A stretch of DNA of 64,000 nt from Paludibaculum fermentans (GCF_015277775.1 NZ_CP063849.1:9191501-9255500); one strand, 5' to 3'. Shown: positions 25,653 through 34,857, counted from the stretch's first letter. Translations and numbers: made by a program. Notes: generated by a model from the sequence alone, not told the origin.

Positions 25653-27197
25653 CTACTTCTGGACGGCCATCTCGAAAACCTCCGCGCCGCCCATGCGTTG
25701 GAGCAGGATGAACACGAGCTTCGTCGCACCGTCAACGAACATCGCCGTCGCCATGCGCTGCCCCACCGCTGCGGTCCCTTGTGGGTATCGCACGTAGAAG
25801 GCAGGACTGAGGACCCGGTTCTTCACGTCGAACTTCAGGCAGCGTTGACCGCCGTTGTAATTGATGAAGGCGAAGCGCCCATTGCCGGTGTAGGGATCGG
25901 GCGTGATCGTGCATCCTGTCGTGAACAAGACGCCACCGGAACCCCCATAGGCGACCGCTCCAGTCCACAAGCCATTGGCACCGCCCGCGATATCGAACAG
26001 GTCCAGGGTTGCCACGTTGCCGCCACGGAAGCTGAAGATATAGCTGTGACGCGCCTGCTTTGCCGCATCCGGTCGCATGAAGAACGACGGGCAGGACACG
26101 CAGCCGGCGCCCATCGCGGCAGGGCGTACACCGAACGTCGTCGTGTCCCACGTGTTCGCCGTGATGTTGTAGGTGAACGTGCTGGTGCTTGCGGAAGACC
26201 ACAGCAGGATCCTGTCGCCGTTGTTCTCGATGACGAACTTCGCGTTCGCCGACGGCGTCACCGTCCAGGCCGAAACCGTGTAAACCGGCGACGCGCCCGC
26301 CGTGTGGGACGTGATGTTTCTGCGCTGTCCGACAGCGGTTGGATTTACGGTGTCCTCCACGATGCGGATTTGGAAGTTGCGGTACTCGTTCGCCAGCACG
26401 GCCGCGTCACCGCTGGCAGCCTGTCCCGTGATGGTGCTCGCCGTGGCAGCCGTCGCCGTCAACTGGCCGAAGTAGCCGTCACCGGGATTAGCGTCGAAGG
26501 GAAGGTAGGACTCGTCCAGCCCGACGAAGCTGGAGTCGGTGTTGATGGTGGCTGGCAGGCTCGCTGTCGCGAGGTTGCCGGAGAACGAGTTCGTGGCGAG
26601 GTCGTAGTACTTCCAGACGCCCGCCGCCAGAGTGCCAGCCCCCAGCAGGTACAGGCGTCCAGAGAGGATCTCGTAGGCGTCGCCGGCGGCAGGGGCGAAC
26701 GACAGTGGCGAGTCCAGATAGAGCGTCGGCGTGGTCCCGCCTGTGTTGCCGACGATGTACCGCTCCTCCGCCTTGCCTGATCCGCCCGCGCTATTGCCGA
26801 TGATCCGGATCTTGTGGCCGTTGCTGTTCCCCTTGTTTGCGAGCTGGTTCGGCGCAACGGCAGCGGGAAGTGCAGTGCTGAGAACGACGCTCGAGGTGGT
26901 TGCTCCGCCGGCGAGCGTTCCGCGGGGGCCCTGCGACGGCATCATCACCGCTCCCGCGCCCGCGCCAAACGTGCCGGCCAACCCGGGGGAAGCCAACGAA
27001 AACCAGTCGTCATCTTCCACGTCGTAGGCGTGCAGGCCGGTGTTGCTCGCCAGCAGAAACACATAGGCGCCGCGGTCGCTGTTGTTGCGAAGCCCGGCCA
27101 CCAGTTGAGTGCCCGCACCAGAAACGACCGGAGCGTTGGCAATCGGCCGCCACTCGGGGAGATCCACAAGCGGCTTGAAAGCGAGAGTTGTGGGCAT
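25653..27197 (-). CDS. Phage tail structural protein, beta-propeller-like
   Basis: ATG 27197 shares its A with the upstream TAA stop, giving 514 residues. The sequence has repeated beta-rich segments with Trp/Tyr-Asp turns (WYYDLATNSFSG, TYNITANTWDTTTFG, LLGAGTLAAGVWKYYDL), similar to Kelch-type propeller blades. Such proteins are known in tails of large siphoviruses. It is a virion component by context: it lies in the tail module between a conserved small structural protein and the Ala/Gly-repeat protein. No enzymatic motif seen. Confidence 0.6.
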   Translation of the reverse strand: MPTTLAFKPLVDLPEWRPIANAPVVSGAGTQLVAGLRNNSDRGAYVFLLASNTGLHAYDVEDDDWFSLASPGLAGTFGAGAGAVMMPSQGPRGTLAGGATTSSVVLSTALPAAVAPNQLANKGNSNGHKIRIIGNSAGGSGKAEERYIVGNTGGTTPTLYLDSPLSFAPAAGDAYEILSGRLYLLGAGTLAAGVWKYYDLATNSFSGNLATASLPATINTDSSFVGLDESYLPFDANPGDGYFGQLTATAATASTITGQAASGDAAVLANEYRNFQIRIVEDTVNPTAVGQRRNITSHTAGASPVYTVSAWTVTPSANAKFVIENNGDRILLWSSASTSTFTYNITANTWDTTTFGVRPAAMGAGCVSCPSFFMRPDAAKQARHSYIFSFRGGNVATLDLFDIAGGANGLWTGAVAYGGSGGVLFTTGCTITPDPYTGNGRFAFINYNGGQRCLKFDVKNRVLSPAFYVRYPQGTAAVGQRMATAMFVDGATKLVFILLQRMGGAEVFEMAVQK

Positions 27198-27616
27198 TAG
27201 CTGATCCTCTGGCGCACGGAGTTGTTCCACAGATTGCGGTCGGTGGGTTTGAGAAGCACATCCAAGATAGGAAATCCTCCCATCTGGGTCTGGTTCGTCA
27301 CTGTGCTCACCGTCGTGACGGTAGAGACAGTGGCGAGCGTAAGACTCGCGGTGACCGCGTCGAGGAGAACGCGCAGGCGCCCCGTTCCGGGATCCTGCGA
27401 GATCGGTCGGGTAATGGCCTCCAGGATCGCGTACAGCGCAGCGTTGAGGTCAGCGAGGCTCACTTCCTGCGTGCCGTCGGCACGGACGCTGGCGTGGTTT
27501 TCCGATCCCTCTGCCCCATCCGTGAGTTTGAACCTCTGGTAGTGGCGACCGGCGGCGACTTGGTCGGTGGCGACGGTTGCACCAGAGCCGGGCGAGATGT
27601 CGATGTTGTCCGCCAT
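27197..27616 (-). CDS. Conserved phage structural protein
   Basis: The 139-residue product begins MADNIDISPGSGATVATDQVAAG followed by HYQRFKL, a start seen in many phage tail-module proteins of unknown role. The C-terminal 50 residues are rich in Thr/Val and end with an arginine/asparagine stretch (RNLWNNSVRQ) typical of this group. It overlaps the next gene by one base and is one base from the previous one. A virion role is likely; no precise function can be given. Confidence 0.65.
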   Translation of the reverse strand: MADNIDISPGSGATVATDQVAAGRHYQRFKLTDGAEGSENHASVRADGTQEVSLADLNAALYAILEAITRPISQDPGTGRLRVLLDAVTASLTLATVSTVTTVSTVTNQTQMGGFPILDVLLKPTDRNLWNNSVRQRIS

Positions 27617-27617
27617 G

Positions 27618-28016
27618 TCAGTCCTCTTTCACGACCAGCGATCCCGGCGCGAACTGCCCGTAGTCATCCTGTTCCACGGTTTTCGGCGTCGGGAGCACGT
27701 CCCAGTACAGGAGCGCCCCGCTCGTTTCCGCGTCGAAGATCCCGAATGCAACTGCCTGGAGCCAAGCTGAACTTGATGGCCCGAAGGAGATGTTGCTGGT
27801 GTTCGAGATCTTCCGAACGTTGCCCGTATCAGTTGCGGGCGCACCAAACGTGGCCGCCTGGCGTTGGTAGCCGTTGCCGGCGAGTTCCGTGCCTGCGCCG
27901 GCGTCGTTGGCGGGCGCCGCCGAAAAGAGACCGACGAAGGGCGAAATGCCATTCACGGTCGTGCCGCGCAGCAGGTTCAAGACCGCGTCGGTGTGTGTTT
28001 GCGATTTGCCCGGCAT
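27618..28016 (-). CDS. Phage tail-module protein
   Basis: This 132-residue protein starts MPGKSQTHTDAVLNLLRGTT and continues with PFVGLFSAAP and a GNGYQRQAATF motif. These are features of the small phage tail-fibre-like proteins (caudovirus structural family) in which a helix precedes a compact beta domain ending AVAFGIFDAETSG. It sits just downstream of the gpM-like gene and upstream of the conserved structural protein. A virion role is inferred from this context. Confidence 0.65.
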   Translation of the reverse strand: MPGKSQTHTDAVLNLLRGTTVNGISPFVGLFSAAPANDAGAGTELAGNGYQRQAATFGAPATDTGNVRKISNTSNISFGPSSSAWLQAVAFGIFDAETSGALLYWDVLPTPKTVEQDDYGQFAPGSLVVKED

Positions 28017-28026
28017 GCTGAATCCT

Positions 28027-28428
28027 TCAGGCCAACTCGATCAGTTCGAGGGAGACATCGGCGCGACCGAGTCCAACCGACTGGCTCCACTCGCTGTCAA
28101 AACGCACTGTGTACCTGCCCGCCGTCGCCTGGCCGGTCGGGTCATGCGAGAACTTCGGGCTCGTCTCATAGGGGTCATAGAAGTAGAACGGCTCGGTAGC
28201 GCCTCTTCGGGCGTCATAGAAATCACGCAACGCCTCGAGCGCTGTGGGCGATAGCCGTTTTGCCAGCCGCCAACGCTTCCGGCTTGTCGTCGACTGCACG
28301 GACCGCTGGGATTCGCCGTTCCGGTATTCGTTCTCAATGATCGGGTATTCCTGCAACCGCGCAAACGCGCGGCACATGGATTGCGGAAGCACCGTGGCGG
28401 GTGCGGCGTTCTGGACGGAACCTGGCAT
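28027..28428 (-). CDS. Minor tail protein, lambda gpM-like
   Basis: ATG 28428 gives 133 residues. The protein has the short beta-rich form of tail-tip proteins of the gpM/DUF2460 kind: FARLQEYPIIENEYRNGE, RFRW-like RKRWRLAKRLSP, a helix with FYDARRGATEPFYFYDPYE and a closing VSLELIEL strand. In lambda, gpM lies between the tape measure and gpL; here a + strand cargo gene has been inserted between the tape measure and this gene. The start lies in the divergent overlap zone with that insert. Confidence 0.65.
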   Translation of the reverse strand: MPGSVQNAAPATVLPQSMCRAFARLQEYPIIENEYRNGESQRSVQSTTSRKRWRLAKRLSPTALEALRDFYDARRGATEPFYFYDPYETSPKFSHDPTGQATAGRYTVRFDSEWSQSVGLGRADVSLELIELA

Positions 28429-28482
28429 GTTCGATTGGCGATGCCTCCTCCGGATGTGCGGCAATGCTGTGATAATCGCTGT

Positions 28483-29457
28483 GTGAGTTTCGATCTCTAT
28501 TTCTGCCGGTGCGTTGGCGATGATGTGGATCGCACTCGCATGCTTGCGGAGCTTCGGGCGCTGGAACATGCAGCCGAATCAACGTCCGATGATGGTTCGC
28601 TTACGCAATTCGACTACGATCACCCTGTTACGGGCGTGTATTGCTTGTTTGACCTCTGCGCGGAAGTCGCGACCGGCACGGACGGGCTTCAACTACCCGA
28701 TGGCTTCGCTGAAGCAGGCCTCTCTGTTTCGGTGAACTTCCTGCGTCCAAGCTTCTTTGCCCACGAAGTAATGCCAATCATCACAGAGATCGCCGCCAGG
28801 TCGTTGCTCTGGCTCTATGACGCTCAAGCGGACACAATGCACGCGCCTGGGACTGCCGCGAGTGTTCTCATCGATAGCTGGGTCAAGCACAACGAGAAGG
28901 TTACTCACGGCGTGGCGAGGGACAAGGAGCCCATTCGCAAGCCATACCTTCCACCCGCGCGGTCTTTCTACTGGTGGCAGTACACCAAGAAGAGGGAGGA
29001 CCTGCAGGCAAGACTTGGCGACAACATCTTCGTACCTTCAATTCTCCTCACCTCCGATCCAGGAGACCGCGTGAGGCTGACGGTGGTGTGGTCAGCAGAA
29101 GTGCGATCAACGGCATTGTCCCGCAAACAGACCATCCCCCTCGCTCAGGTGTTTCCGGAATGTGATTACTTGATGCTCGCCTGGGGTAGCGAAGGCGACC
29201 AGAAGTTGAAGACTCGATATGTCTCATTCGACGATGCGATGGCTCGACTTGCGCAGTTCCTCGATCCGCTGGAGGGTCCCGTGCCTTCGCTCATGGTGTT
29301 GCCTCCGGAGCGGCAAGTGCAGGCAACCGCGACGTTCGAGTCGATCCCTTCACTCCAGATCGGCCAGCTGACGCGCATCGCTCCCGACGCTTTTGTCGAT
29401 GTTCATCCTGACGAAGACAACCATCCTTCGGCTCTCCGAGACTCACGCGGTGAGTAG
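28483..29457 (+). CDS. Cargo (moron) gene of unknown function in the tail module
   Basis: The only sizeable + strand gene in the tail operon. GTG 28483 is preferred (FDLYFCRC start), though an ATG at 28441 is possible. The 324-residue protein opens with the SFDLYF motif that also starts many small bacterial immunity-type proteins, and has no signal peptide or membrane segment. Its 3' end overlaps the tape-measure stop by 15 bases (convergent), and its 5' end faces the gpM-like gene, so it has its own transcription signals. Not recognised; a superinfection exclusion or immunity role is possible but unproven. Confidence 0.7.
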   Translation: MSFDLYFCRCVGDDVDRTRMLAELRALEHAAESTSDDGSLTQFDYDHPVTGVYCLFDLCAEVATGTDGLQLPDGFAEAGLSVSVNFLRPSFFAHEVMPIITEIAARSLLWLYDAQADTMHAPGTAASVLIDSWVKHNEKVTHGVARDKEPIRKPYLPPARSFYWWQYTKKREDLQARLGDNIFVPSILLTSDPGDRVRLTVVWSAEVRSTALSRKQTIPLAQVFPECDYLMLAWGSEGDQKLKTRYVSFDDAMARLAQFLDPLEGPVPSLMVLPPERQVQATATFESIPSLQIGQLTRIAPDAFVDVHPDEDNHPSALRDSRGE

Positions 29458-32400
29458 TCCGGGGCTCAGTTGCAGGCTGGTCAACTCTCTGCGCCCGGCG
29501 TTGGACTTCGTTGCCGTCATAGTCGCCGTCTGCACCACGCGCGGGTTATCAACGATTGCCTGGACCGCTTCACCGCGGAGCAACGCGGTCGTTGCCGGGC
29601 CATCCAGTTGGATGACCACCTGCCCAGATCCGGAGGGCGTGCGGCCTCCGATGCGGTCGAGCGACAGTGGACCGCCCAGTCCCAGAAGCGGGCTGCCGTT
29701 ACTGAAGGACGGTGCCTGGAAGAGCGACCCGCCACTCTCCACCACTGACAGCGGTGTCACGCTACCGGGCATGCCAGTCGGCTTCTGGCCGGTGCTCATC
29801 GCGTACAACTGGATCAGATCGCGGACCTGCTGAGACCGGATGGCCAGATCCAGGTTGCCGCCGAAGCCGGATTTCGCGGTGTCGACGATCTGCTTCAGGA
29901 TGCCCTTATCGCTGATGTCCACACCGTAGGTCGCCTTGATCTTCTCCCGCGCCTTCTCCTGCGCGCCCTTGATGAACAGGCGCACGATCCCGGCAGCGAA
30001 CCCGATTCCCGCACCGATCGCCGCACCCAACGGGCCGCCGAACTTCGCGCCGATGAGCGCGCCGCCCGCGGTGGTCTCTCCGACGCCGAGCCACCCGCCG
30101 CGCCGCAGGCCGTCCATCGCGAGCATCGCACCACCCGCCAGCATCGCGCCGCCCTTCATGCCGCCGACACCGCGCGCGCCGGAGAGCTTCGTCATGTTGC
30201 CCAACTCATCCATGCGCCAGCGTTCCGGACGGAAGCCGATGTTGCCAAGGTTCGTCAGCCAGTCCTTGTACCCTGAGGCCATCGCTCCCCAGCCCCCGAA
30301 GCGGCCGCCAGCACCGGACGCGCCCGGAGCAGCCCCGCCGGGGACAAACGGGGGCGTGCCCCATCCGCCCGCCGCACCGCCAGGTATTGGCCCACCACCG
30401 CCGCTGAACACCGGGACCGCGCCGACGCCCAGCATCCCGCCGATGCCGCCAAGCACCCCACTGCCGCCCGACCCTCCGGACGCGAAGGACACCTTCTGGC
30501 CGGTGAACAACTGCATCAGCATCGCCGCGACGCGGGAGGTGACGACATCCTTGATAGCGGTGAGCAGCGCCGTCTTGAGCGAATTGCCGATGGCGGACCA
30601 GATGGACTGCGACTTCGTGAGCAGCGCGTCGAATACGCCTTCGGCTTGGCGCTTGAATGTGTCAAAAAGTTGCCGATTATGGTCGCGCACCATCGCCGCC
30701 GTGCGGTTCGCGGCGTTCTGGCGCGCAGCATCGACGGCGGCATCGGTGGCTTCCTGGTTCACCTGCCGGATCTCATCACGCTGCTGAGCGAGTTCCGCGA
30801 TGCGAGCCTTGATTTCGTCAGCACGGTACCCGAGGCGGTTCATGTTCGCCTCTTCCTCCAGCACCATCCGGGAGGTTTCGAGGTCGAACAGGCGCATCTT
30901 CACTTCCTGGACGCGCCCCAGGTAGTCCACCTCGATCTGCGCTTTCTGCTGTTCCACCCAGATCTTCTGCTTGAGCGTCTGGGCGTCAGCGGCCTCGACG
31001 ACCCGCAACCGGGAATCCCTGTCGATGCCGGCGCGCTGTTCTTCCGCGCCCAGCATGCGCGCACTCTGGTCGAGGTTCCGCCGCGCAATATCCTCGTTGT
31101 ACTGCAGGCGGCGCTGATACGCTTCGGCCTCGAATTCCATGCGCCTGCGGGCGGCTTCTTCCTCGCCCTTCAGATACTCGGCCAACTGCTCGCGGTTGTC
31201 CTTTTGGAACTTCTCCTTGAATGCCGACCAACGGTTACCCAGTTCGTCGAGTACGTTCTGCCACGCCTGGCGGGTCAGGTTGATCCGCTGGGAGACGCCC
31301 TTGTCATCCGTGAACGTGGTCCACTTCTCAATGCGCGTGTTCATCTCGGCGATCTCTCGGGCAAAGCCCGGTTGCCCCTTGGCGCCGGCCTCGATCGCGG
31401 CCTGGCGAGAATCCCGCTCCACTTCCGCCTGCCGCCTGCGGATCTCAGCAGCGCGCTTCAGCGCTTCGAGGTTTGGTTCGTTGCCGGTCTTAATGGTGAT
31501 CTTCGGGCCGCCAAACTCGAATGGCTGCTCACCGGGCAGTAGCCGCTTGCCGGTCACCAGTTCCCGGATCTGGTCGTCGGTCATGCCCTGTTTGCGCAGA
31601 GCATCGACGTTGGTCTTACCGCTAAAGAGATCGTCGCGGAGCGCCTGCCGCTGCATGTCGTCAAAGCGCGCCTGCAACTGCGCCTGGGTGTCCTTCCACT
31701 GCGAGTAGATCGCAAGGCCCGCACCGACCACACCAACGGCGAGCAGGGCGTACGGATTTAGGCTGGCCAGATTCAACGCGGCGATGGACTTCGCCAACGC
31801 CATGATCTTGTCGGCGAGCGCGTAGGAGGCCAGGACGCCGGCCACCCACAGGGCTACCTCCCCGAACTTGGTCAGCAGGTCCGTGTTCTCCTTGAGCCAG
31901 CCGACCAAGCCGCGCAGGTTGCTGACGAGTCCCTTGAGGTCATCCTGGAACTTGGCCCCGATGTCCTCCCGCAGGTTGTTGAACTCGCGCCGGAGTGCAC
32001 CGAGTTGACCCTCCACCGTCTGCGATGCGGCCGCATGGGCGCCCTGGATCTTGGCCCCTTCCCGCATCACGGCGTTGTAGCGGAGCTGCTTCTCTTCGGT
32101 CTCAGTGAGCGAACGGCCCAATTGAAGCTGGGCGATCTGGGCATCCTTCTGGAAGTCGACGAACAGCCCCAACGTGCGCAATCCACGCGAGGCACCCGAC
32201 TCAATGGCGAGGACGATGGCATCCATCGCCTCTCCCGCCGACACGTTTTGCACAGCCGCCGCGTCTTTGGCCAGCTTGGCCAGACCCTGGGCCTTGCCCA
32301 AGTCCATGTCGGCAACGATCAGACGCTGAACGGCATGCGCTGCCTCTGTGAACTCGAAGCCGATCTCTTCGATAGCCGCAACTTGCCTCGTTGCCGCCGC

Positions 32401-32718
32401 CGCGCCCACGCCGTGCGCGGTGGCCAGCGCCTTGAGGGATGCCTCAGCCTTGGCGTTCTCTGCTGCCATCATGACCGAGCCGACAGTAAACTCCTTCGCC
32501 CAGGCAATCGCACTCTGGATGGCGTCGGCGAACAGGTTTCCCGCTGTCGCGCCCTTCGCCATTGCAGCCGTCATCCCGTCAATTCCCTGCGCCGCGCCCT
32601 TGGCGCTCTTGGCCGCGGCGGACTCCATGCTCGACAGGCTCGCGTTGACGCTCTTGATAGACGCATTGGCCCTGTTGGTATCGACTTCGACGACCAGTTC
32701 GAGCTTGTTATCGGCCAT
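29443..32718 (-). CDS. Tail tape measure protein
   Basis: At 1091 residues this is the longest helical protein of the tail operon. The N-terminal 150 residues have the standard start of tape-measure proteins (VVEVDTNRANASIKSVNASL) and long Ala-rich helices. Two hydrophobic segments (about 290-340; VALWVAGVLASYALA and YALLAVGVVGAGLAIYS) and a Gly-rich C-terminal stretch (about 770-960) are typical. It determines tail length and is ejected with DNA. Its start overlaps the end of the GT chaperone frame by 11 bases, as in lambda gene H. Length suggests a tail of about 150 nm by the usual scale of roughly 0.15 nm per residue. Confidence 0.9.
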   Translation of the reverse strand: MADNKLELVVEVDTNRANASIKSVNASLSSMESAAAKSAKGAAQGIDGMTAAMAKGATAGNLFADAIQSAIAWAKEFTVGSVMMAAENAKAEASLKALATAHGVGAAAATRQVAAIEEIGFEFTEAAHAVQRLIVADMDLGKAQGLAKLAKDAAAVQNVSAGEAMDAIVLAIESGASRGLRTLGLFVDFQKDAQIAQLQLGRSLTETEEKQLRYNAVMREGAKIQGAHAAASQTVEGQLGALRREFNNLREDIGAKFQDDLKGLVSNLRGLVGWLKENTDLLTKFGEVALWVAGVLASYALADKIMALAKSIAALNLASLNPYALLAVGVVGAGLAIYSQWKDTQAQLQARFDDMQRQALRDDLFSGKTNVDALRKQGMTDDQIRELVTGKRLLPGEQPFEFGGPKITIKTGNEPNLEALKRAAEIRRRQAEVERDSRQAAIEAGAKGQPGFAREIAEMNTRIEKWTTFTDDKGVSQRINLTRQAWQNVLDELGNRWSAFKEKFQKDNREQLAEYLKGEEEAARRRMEFEAEAYQRRLQYNEDIARRNLDQSARMLGAEEQRAGIDRDSRLRVVEAADAQTLKQKIWVEQQKAQIEVDYLGRVQEVKMRLFDLETSRMVLEEEANMNRLGYRADEIKARIAELAQQRDEIRQVNQEATDAAVDAARQNAANRTAAMVRDHNRQLFDTFKRQAEGVFDALLTKSQSIWSAIGNSLKTALLTAIKDVVTSRVAAMLMQLFTGQKVSFASGGSGGSGVLGGIGGMLGVGAVPVFSGGGGPIPGGAAGGWGTPPFVPGGAAPGASGAGGRFGGWGAMASGYKDWLTNLGNIGFRPERWRMDELGNMTKLSGARGVGGMKGGAMLAGGAMLAMDGLRRGGWLGVGETTAGGALIGAKFGGPLGAAIGAGIGFAAGIVRLFIKGAQEKAREKIKATYGVDISDKGILKQIVDTAKSGFGGNLDLAIRSQQVRDLIQLYAMSTGQKPTGMPGSVTPLSVVESGGSLFQAPSFSNGSPLLGLGGPLSLDRIGGRTPSGSGQVVIQLDGPATTALLRGEAVQAIVDNPRVVQTATMTATKSNAGRRELTSLQLSPGLLTA

Positions 32719-33040
32719 GCGGATTCATCTGCTCACGGTCCAGCCGGTCTCGTTCTTCTTCCAGCACCACCAGCGCCCGAAACTCATCCGCCCGGATATC
32801 ATCGAGGCCGATCGGGATGCCCAGCTTCAAGGCGGTCCGGATATCGATGGCCTGTCGTAACAGCAGTCCGGTTTCGGAAGACTGCGCCGCTTCCAACCTG
32901 TCGAGCGGGCAGCGGTCACAGCGACCACCGTCGTCAGGTGCGTCCGGGCACAGCCCCGGGTCACACAACTCGTCGCGGCGAAGGGCCCAGTGAATCAGGA
33001 ACCGCAGGGAGGGCTGCTCGGGCCACCCCCCGGCTGTCAG
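32708..33040 (-). CDS. Tail assembly chaperone T-frame, made as a -1 frameshift extension of the G-like protein
   Basis: Reading on from the slippery site in the -1 frame gives 110 residues (LTAGGWPEQPSLRFLIHW... to the stop at 32708) with Cys-rich (CDPGLCPD, CDRCPLD) and helical parts. There is no normal start with a ribosome binding site; a TTG at 32968 would only start after the conserved SLRFLIHW part. Therefore the frame is expressed as a fusion to the upstream G-like protein (316 residues in all). In lambda the GT fusion recruits the tail tube and tape measure. Its end overlaps the tape-measure start. Confidence 0.75.
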   Translation of the reverse strand: MTAGGWPEQPSLRFLIHWALRRDELCDPGLCPDAPDDGGRCDRCPLDRLEAAQSSETGLLLRQAIDIRTALKLGIPIGLDDIRADEFRALVVLEEERDRLDREQMNPHGR

Positions 33041-33657
33041 TTTGGGTCGGCGGTCTCCTGGAATGCGGCGTCGAGGGCATCAATCGCTGCTTTCACCGCC
33101 ACAGCCTGGTGAATGACTGGGACCTCCCCCGCGTACCCTTCTGCCGTCTGAGCCAACCGCTTGAAGAGCGCGCCCGCAGGCGCCAGGTTGATGATCAACT
33201 CCTGACGGTTGTAGGGAAGATCCAGCACGCGGGCGAAGCCGCGCCGGTATTCGAACACGTCCTTCGCCGACGGCATCTTCAGCAGATGCGTCACCGTGCC
33301 GCCGAGAACCCGGAGCGTCACCCGGAACGCGTCGCCTACCTGGACCACGTCGTCTACCTCTGCTTGGCTCAACTGCTCGATGACCCGGCTCGCTTCGAAG
33401 GCGTCCACTTCGGGCGCGTTCTCCTCGGGCACACGGATCTTCGTCAGCAGTGCGGCGTCGGCATCCTCGGAGTTCGGGATGGTCGTTTCGGACACGCCTC
33501 GCCCCAACTGCTTCACAATGACCTTGCGCTTCCGCTGGCGCTCGATCCATTCCTCATCGTTGGGGAACCGGACGCGAACAGTTTTCAAGCCTGTGGGCGT
33601 GCGCAGCTGCAGCGCGATCGGGCGCGCGGCGTCAAACACTACAGGAGTCGTTTCCAT
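33037..33657 (-). CDS. Tail assembly chaperone, lambda gpG-like
   Basis: The 206-residue protein lies between the tail tube and tape-measure genes, the invariant position of gpG-type chaperones. It is mainly acidic and helical (VDAFEASRVIEQLSQAEVDDVV; APAGALFKRLAQTAEGYAGE). The last codons are GAC CCA AAC TGA, a canonical slippery heptamer right at the stop, so some ribosomes continue into the T frame. It is not a virion component in lambda, only an assembly factor. The identification rests mostly on the position and the frameshift signal. Confidence 0.75.
   Translation of the reverse strand: METTPVVFDAARPIALQLRTPTGLKTVRVRFPNDEEWIERQRKRKVIVKQLGRGVSETTIPNSEDADAALLTKIRVPEENAPEVDAFEASRVIEQLSQAEVDDVVQVGDAFRVTLRVLGGTVTHLLKMPSAKDVFEYRRGFARVLDLPYNRQELIINLAPAGALFKRLAQTAEGYAGEVPVIHQAVAVKAAIDALDAAFQETADPN
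33040..33046 (-). promoter_or_regulatory. Programmed -1 ribosomal frameshift site (CCCAAAC)
   Basis: The heptamer C CCA AAC fits X XXY YYZ exactly and is followed at once by the zero-frame TGA. About seven bases downstream, six G residues can pair with CCCTCC over a 12-base loop to form a stimulatory stem. The -1 frame is open for 110 codons. Lambda uses GGGAAAG at the same place in its G/T genes. Confidence 0.8.
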
Positions 33658-33668
33658 CAGAGTCCTTT

Positions 33669-34709
33669 CTACTGGCAGATGCTGTCAACGCCGCATTTGG
33701 CGACGGCGGAGATGATGCCGTTGGTGGAGTCGTACATCGGTAGGCACTCGACCGCCACTGTGACGATGCCGTCCGTCTCACCCACCTCGGCGGTCGCGAA
33801 GGAGACCTTTTCCCAAGTGATTTGCAGAGAGTTGTTCGCGTCATAGGTGAGGGTGATAACCGCCGTGCCCGTCGTTTGGCTCTTGAGCTTCGTCAGCTCG
33901 GTCGAGCCGTTTTCGAATCGGGCGGTGAAGCGCAATGTGCCCTGCCGCTTGCCAAACTCGAGGCGGCCGCGGATGGCTCCGCTCGTGGCATCGCCCGGCG
34001 TCTGGAAGCCCGACCCGGGAAAGAACCCCGCATCCATGAGGATGTTGTTCTTCCAACTGGTCTCCAGCGAAACGATGTTCTTGTTCGAGACATAGTTGAC
34101 GCCGTTGATTGCCAGGGCCAGGGAGGCAGACGGCAACAGCTTTTCGAGAGTCGCCGCCGGGACGACGATGCCGGAAGGCTCGGTCAGCTTGCCCGAGCCA
34201 ACGAATTCGACGTTGATCTTCGAGTTGGCGCGACCGGGCCCGCTGCCGATGGAGATAGTCCAACCCTCGATCGCGCAGCCCACCGCCATGCGATCCACAA
34301 CAACGCCGGCGCCTGGGCGGATCTGCTCGACGAAGGAGAAGTACGGCAACTCGGCCGCGTCGCCGGCGGCCGGAAACAGTGGCGTGCACGTGTACGTGAA
34401 GTTGGGGTTGGTGCCCGACTTCACCACCTTGCCGAGCGAAAACGCCATGGCCCATGCCGCGATCTCCGCACTCAGGTACTTTTCGATGGTGCTCCCCGCA
34501 TCCCAGGACGTCTGGAAGGACTGCGTGGGGAATTCGTGACCCTTTCCGAATTCGTCGGCGTCATTCTCCGTGTTGAGTTTCGGGTTGGCGAGGGCGGCGT
34601 TCAGCTTGCGCAGTTGCCACATCTGCACCGCCGAGTTCGCCGTGGCGATGTCGGTCTGCTTCTGCTTGCCGAAGCAGATCAGAACTTCCTGCAACCTACT
34701 CGTCGACAT
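33669..34709 (-). CDS. Major tail tube protein
   Basis: This 346-residue protein lies just upstream of the gpG-like gene, as expected for the tail tube subunit. Its motifs fit the phage tail tube family: FPTQSFQTSWDAG, a VDRMAVGCAIEGWTISIG central strand, long beta strands with SKINVEFVGSGK, and a C-terminal TAVITLTYDANNSL. It would form hexameric rings that stack into the tail tube. It is larger than lambda gpV (246 residues). Its start overlaps the small upstream gene by 14 bases. Confidence 0.75.
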   Translation of the reverse strand: MSTSRLQEVLICFGKQKQTDIATANSAVQMWQLRKLNAALANPKLNTENDADEFGKGHEFPTQSFQTSWDAGSTIEKYLSAEIAAWAMAFSLGKVVKSGTNPNFTYTCTPLFPAAGDAAELPYFSFVEQIRPGAGVVVDRMAVGCAIEGWTISIGSGPGRANSKINVEFVGSGKLTEPSGIVVPAATLEKLLPSASLALAINGVNYVSNKNIVSLETSWKNNILMDAGFFPGSGFQTPGDATSGAIRGRLEFGKRQGTLRFTARFENGSTELTKLKSQTTGTAVITLTYDANNSLQITWEKVSFATAEVGETDGIVTVAVECLPMYDSTNGIISAVAKCGVDSICQ

Positions 34710-34857
34710 CGGGTTTCACCTCCTCTTTCGTGTTCGGCGGCGGGCACTGCGACCACCCCGTGATCATCAGAGGCACAAGCGTCTCGGGCTTTGCCTCGAC
34801 CTCCTTCGGCTCGCCCTGCCCGTGGGGAGGCCGCAGCCACACGCGTTCGTCAGTCAT
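34696..34857 (-). CDS. Small 53-residue protein in the tail module
   Basis: A short gene between the tail terminator and the tail tube genes: ATG 34857 to TAG 34696. It overlaps its upstream neighbour by eight bases and its downstream neighbour by 14. The product begins MTDERVWLRPPHGQGEPKEV and ends in an acidic tail. The VWLRPPHGQGE start resembles short phage structural proteins that begin with VWVRNPHG. The overlaps on both sides and the absence of any alternative for this space support it as a real gene. Function unknown. Confidence 0.6.
   Translation of the reverse strand: MTDERVWLRPPHGQGEPKEVEAKPETLVPLMITGWSQCPPPNTKEEVKPDVDE

Noticed and set aside
25305-26780. 491-codon + strand frame opposite tail proteins
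   Set aside because: Typical GC-rich antisense shadow without any motif.
32005-33846. 613-codon + strand frame opposite the tape measure and chaperone genes
   Set aside because: Shadow frame; the - strand frameshift pair explains the region fully.
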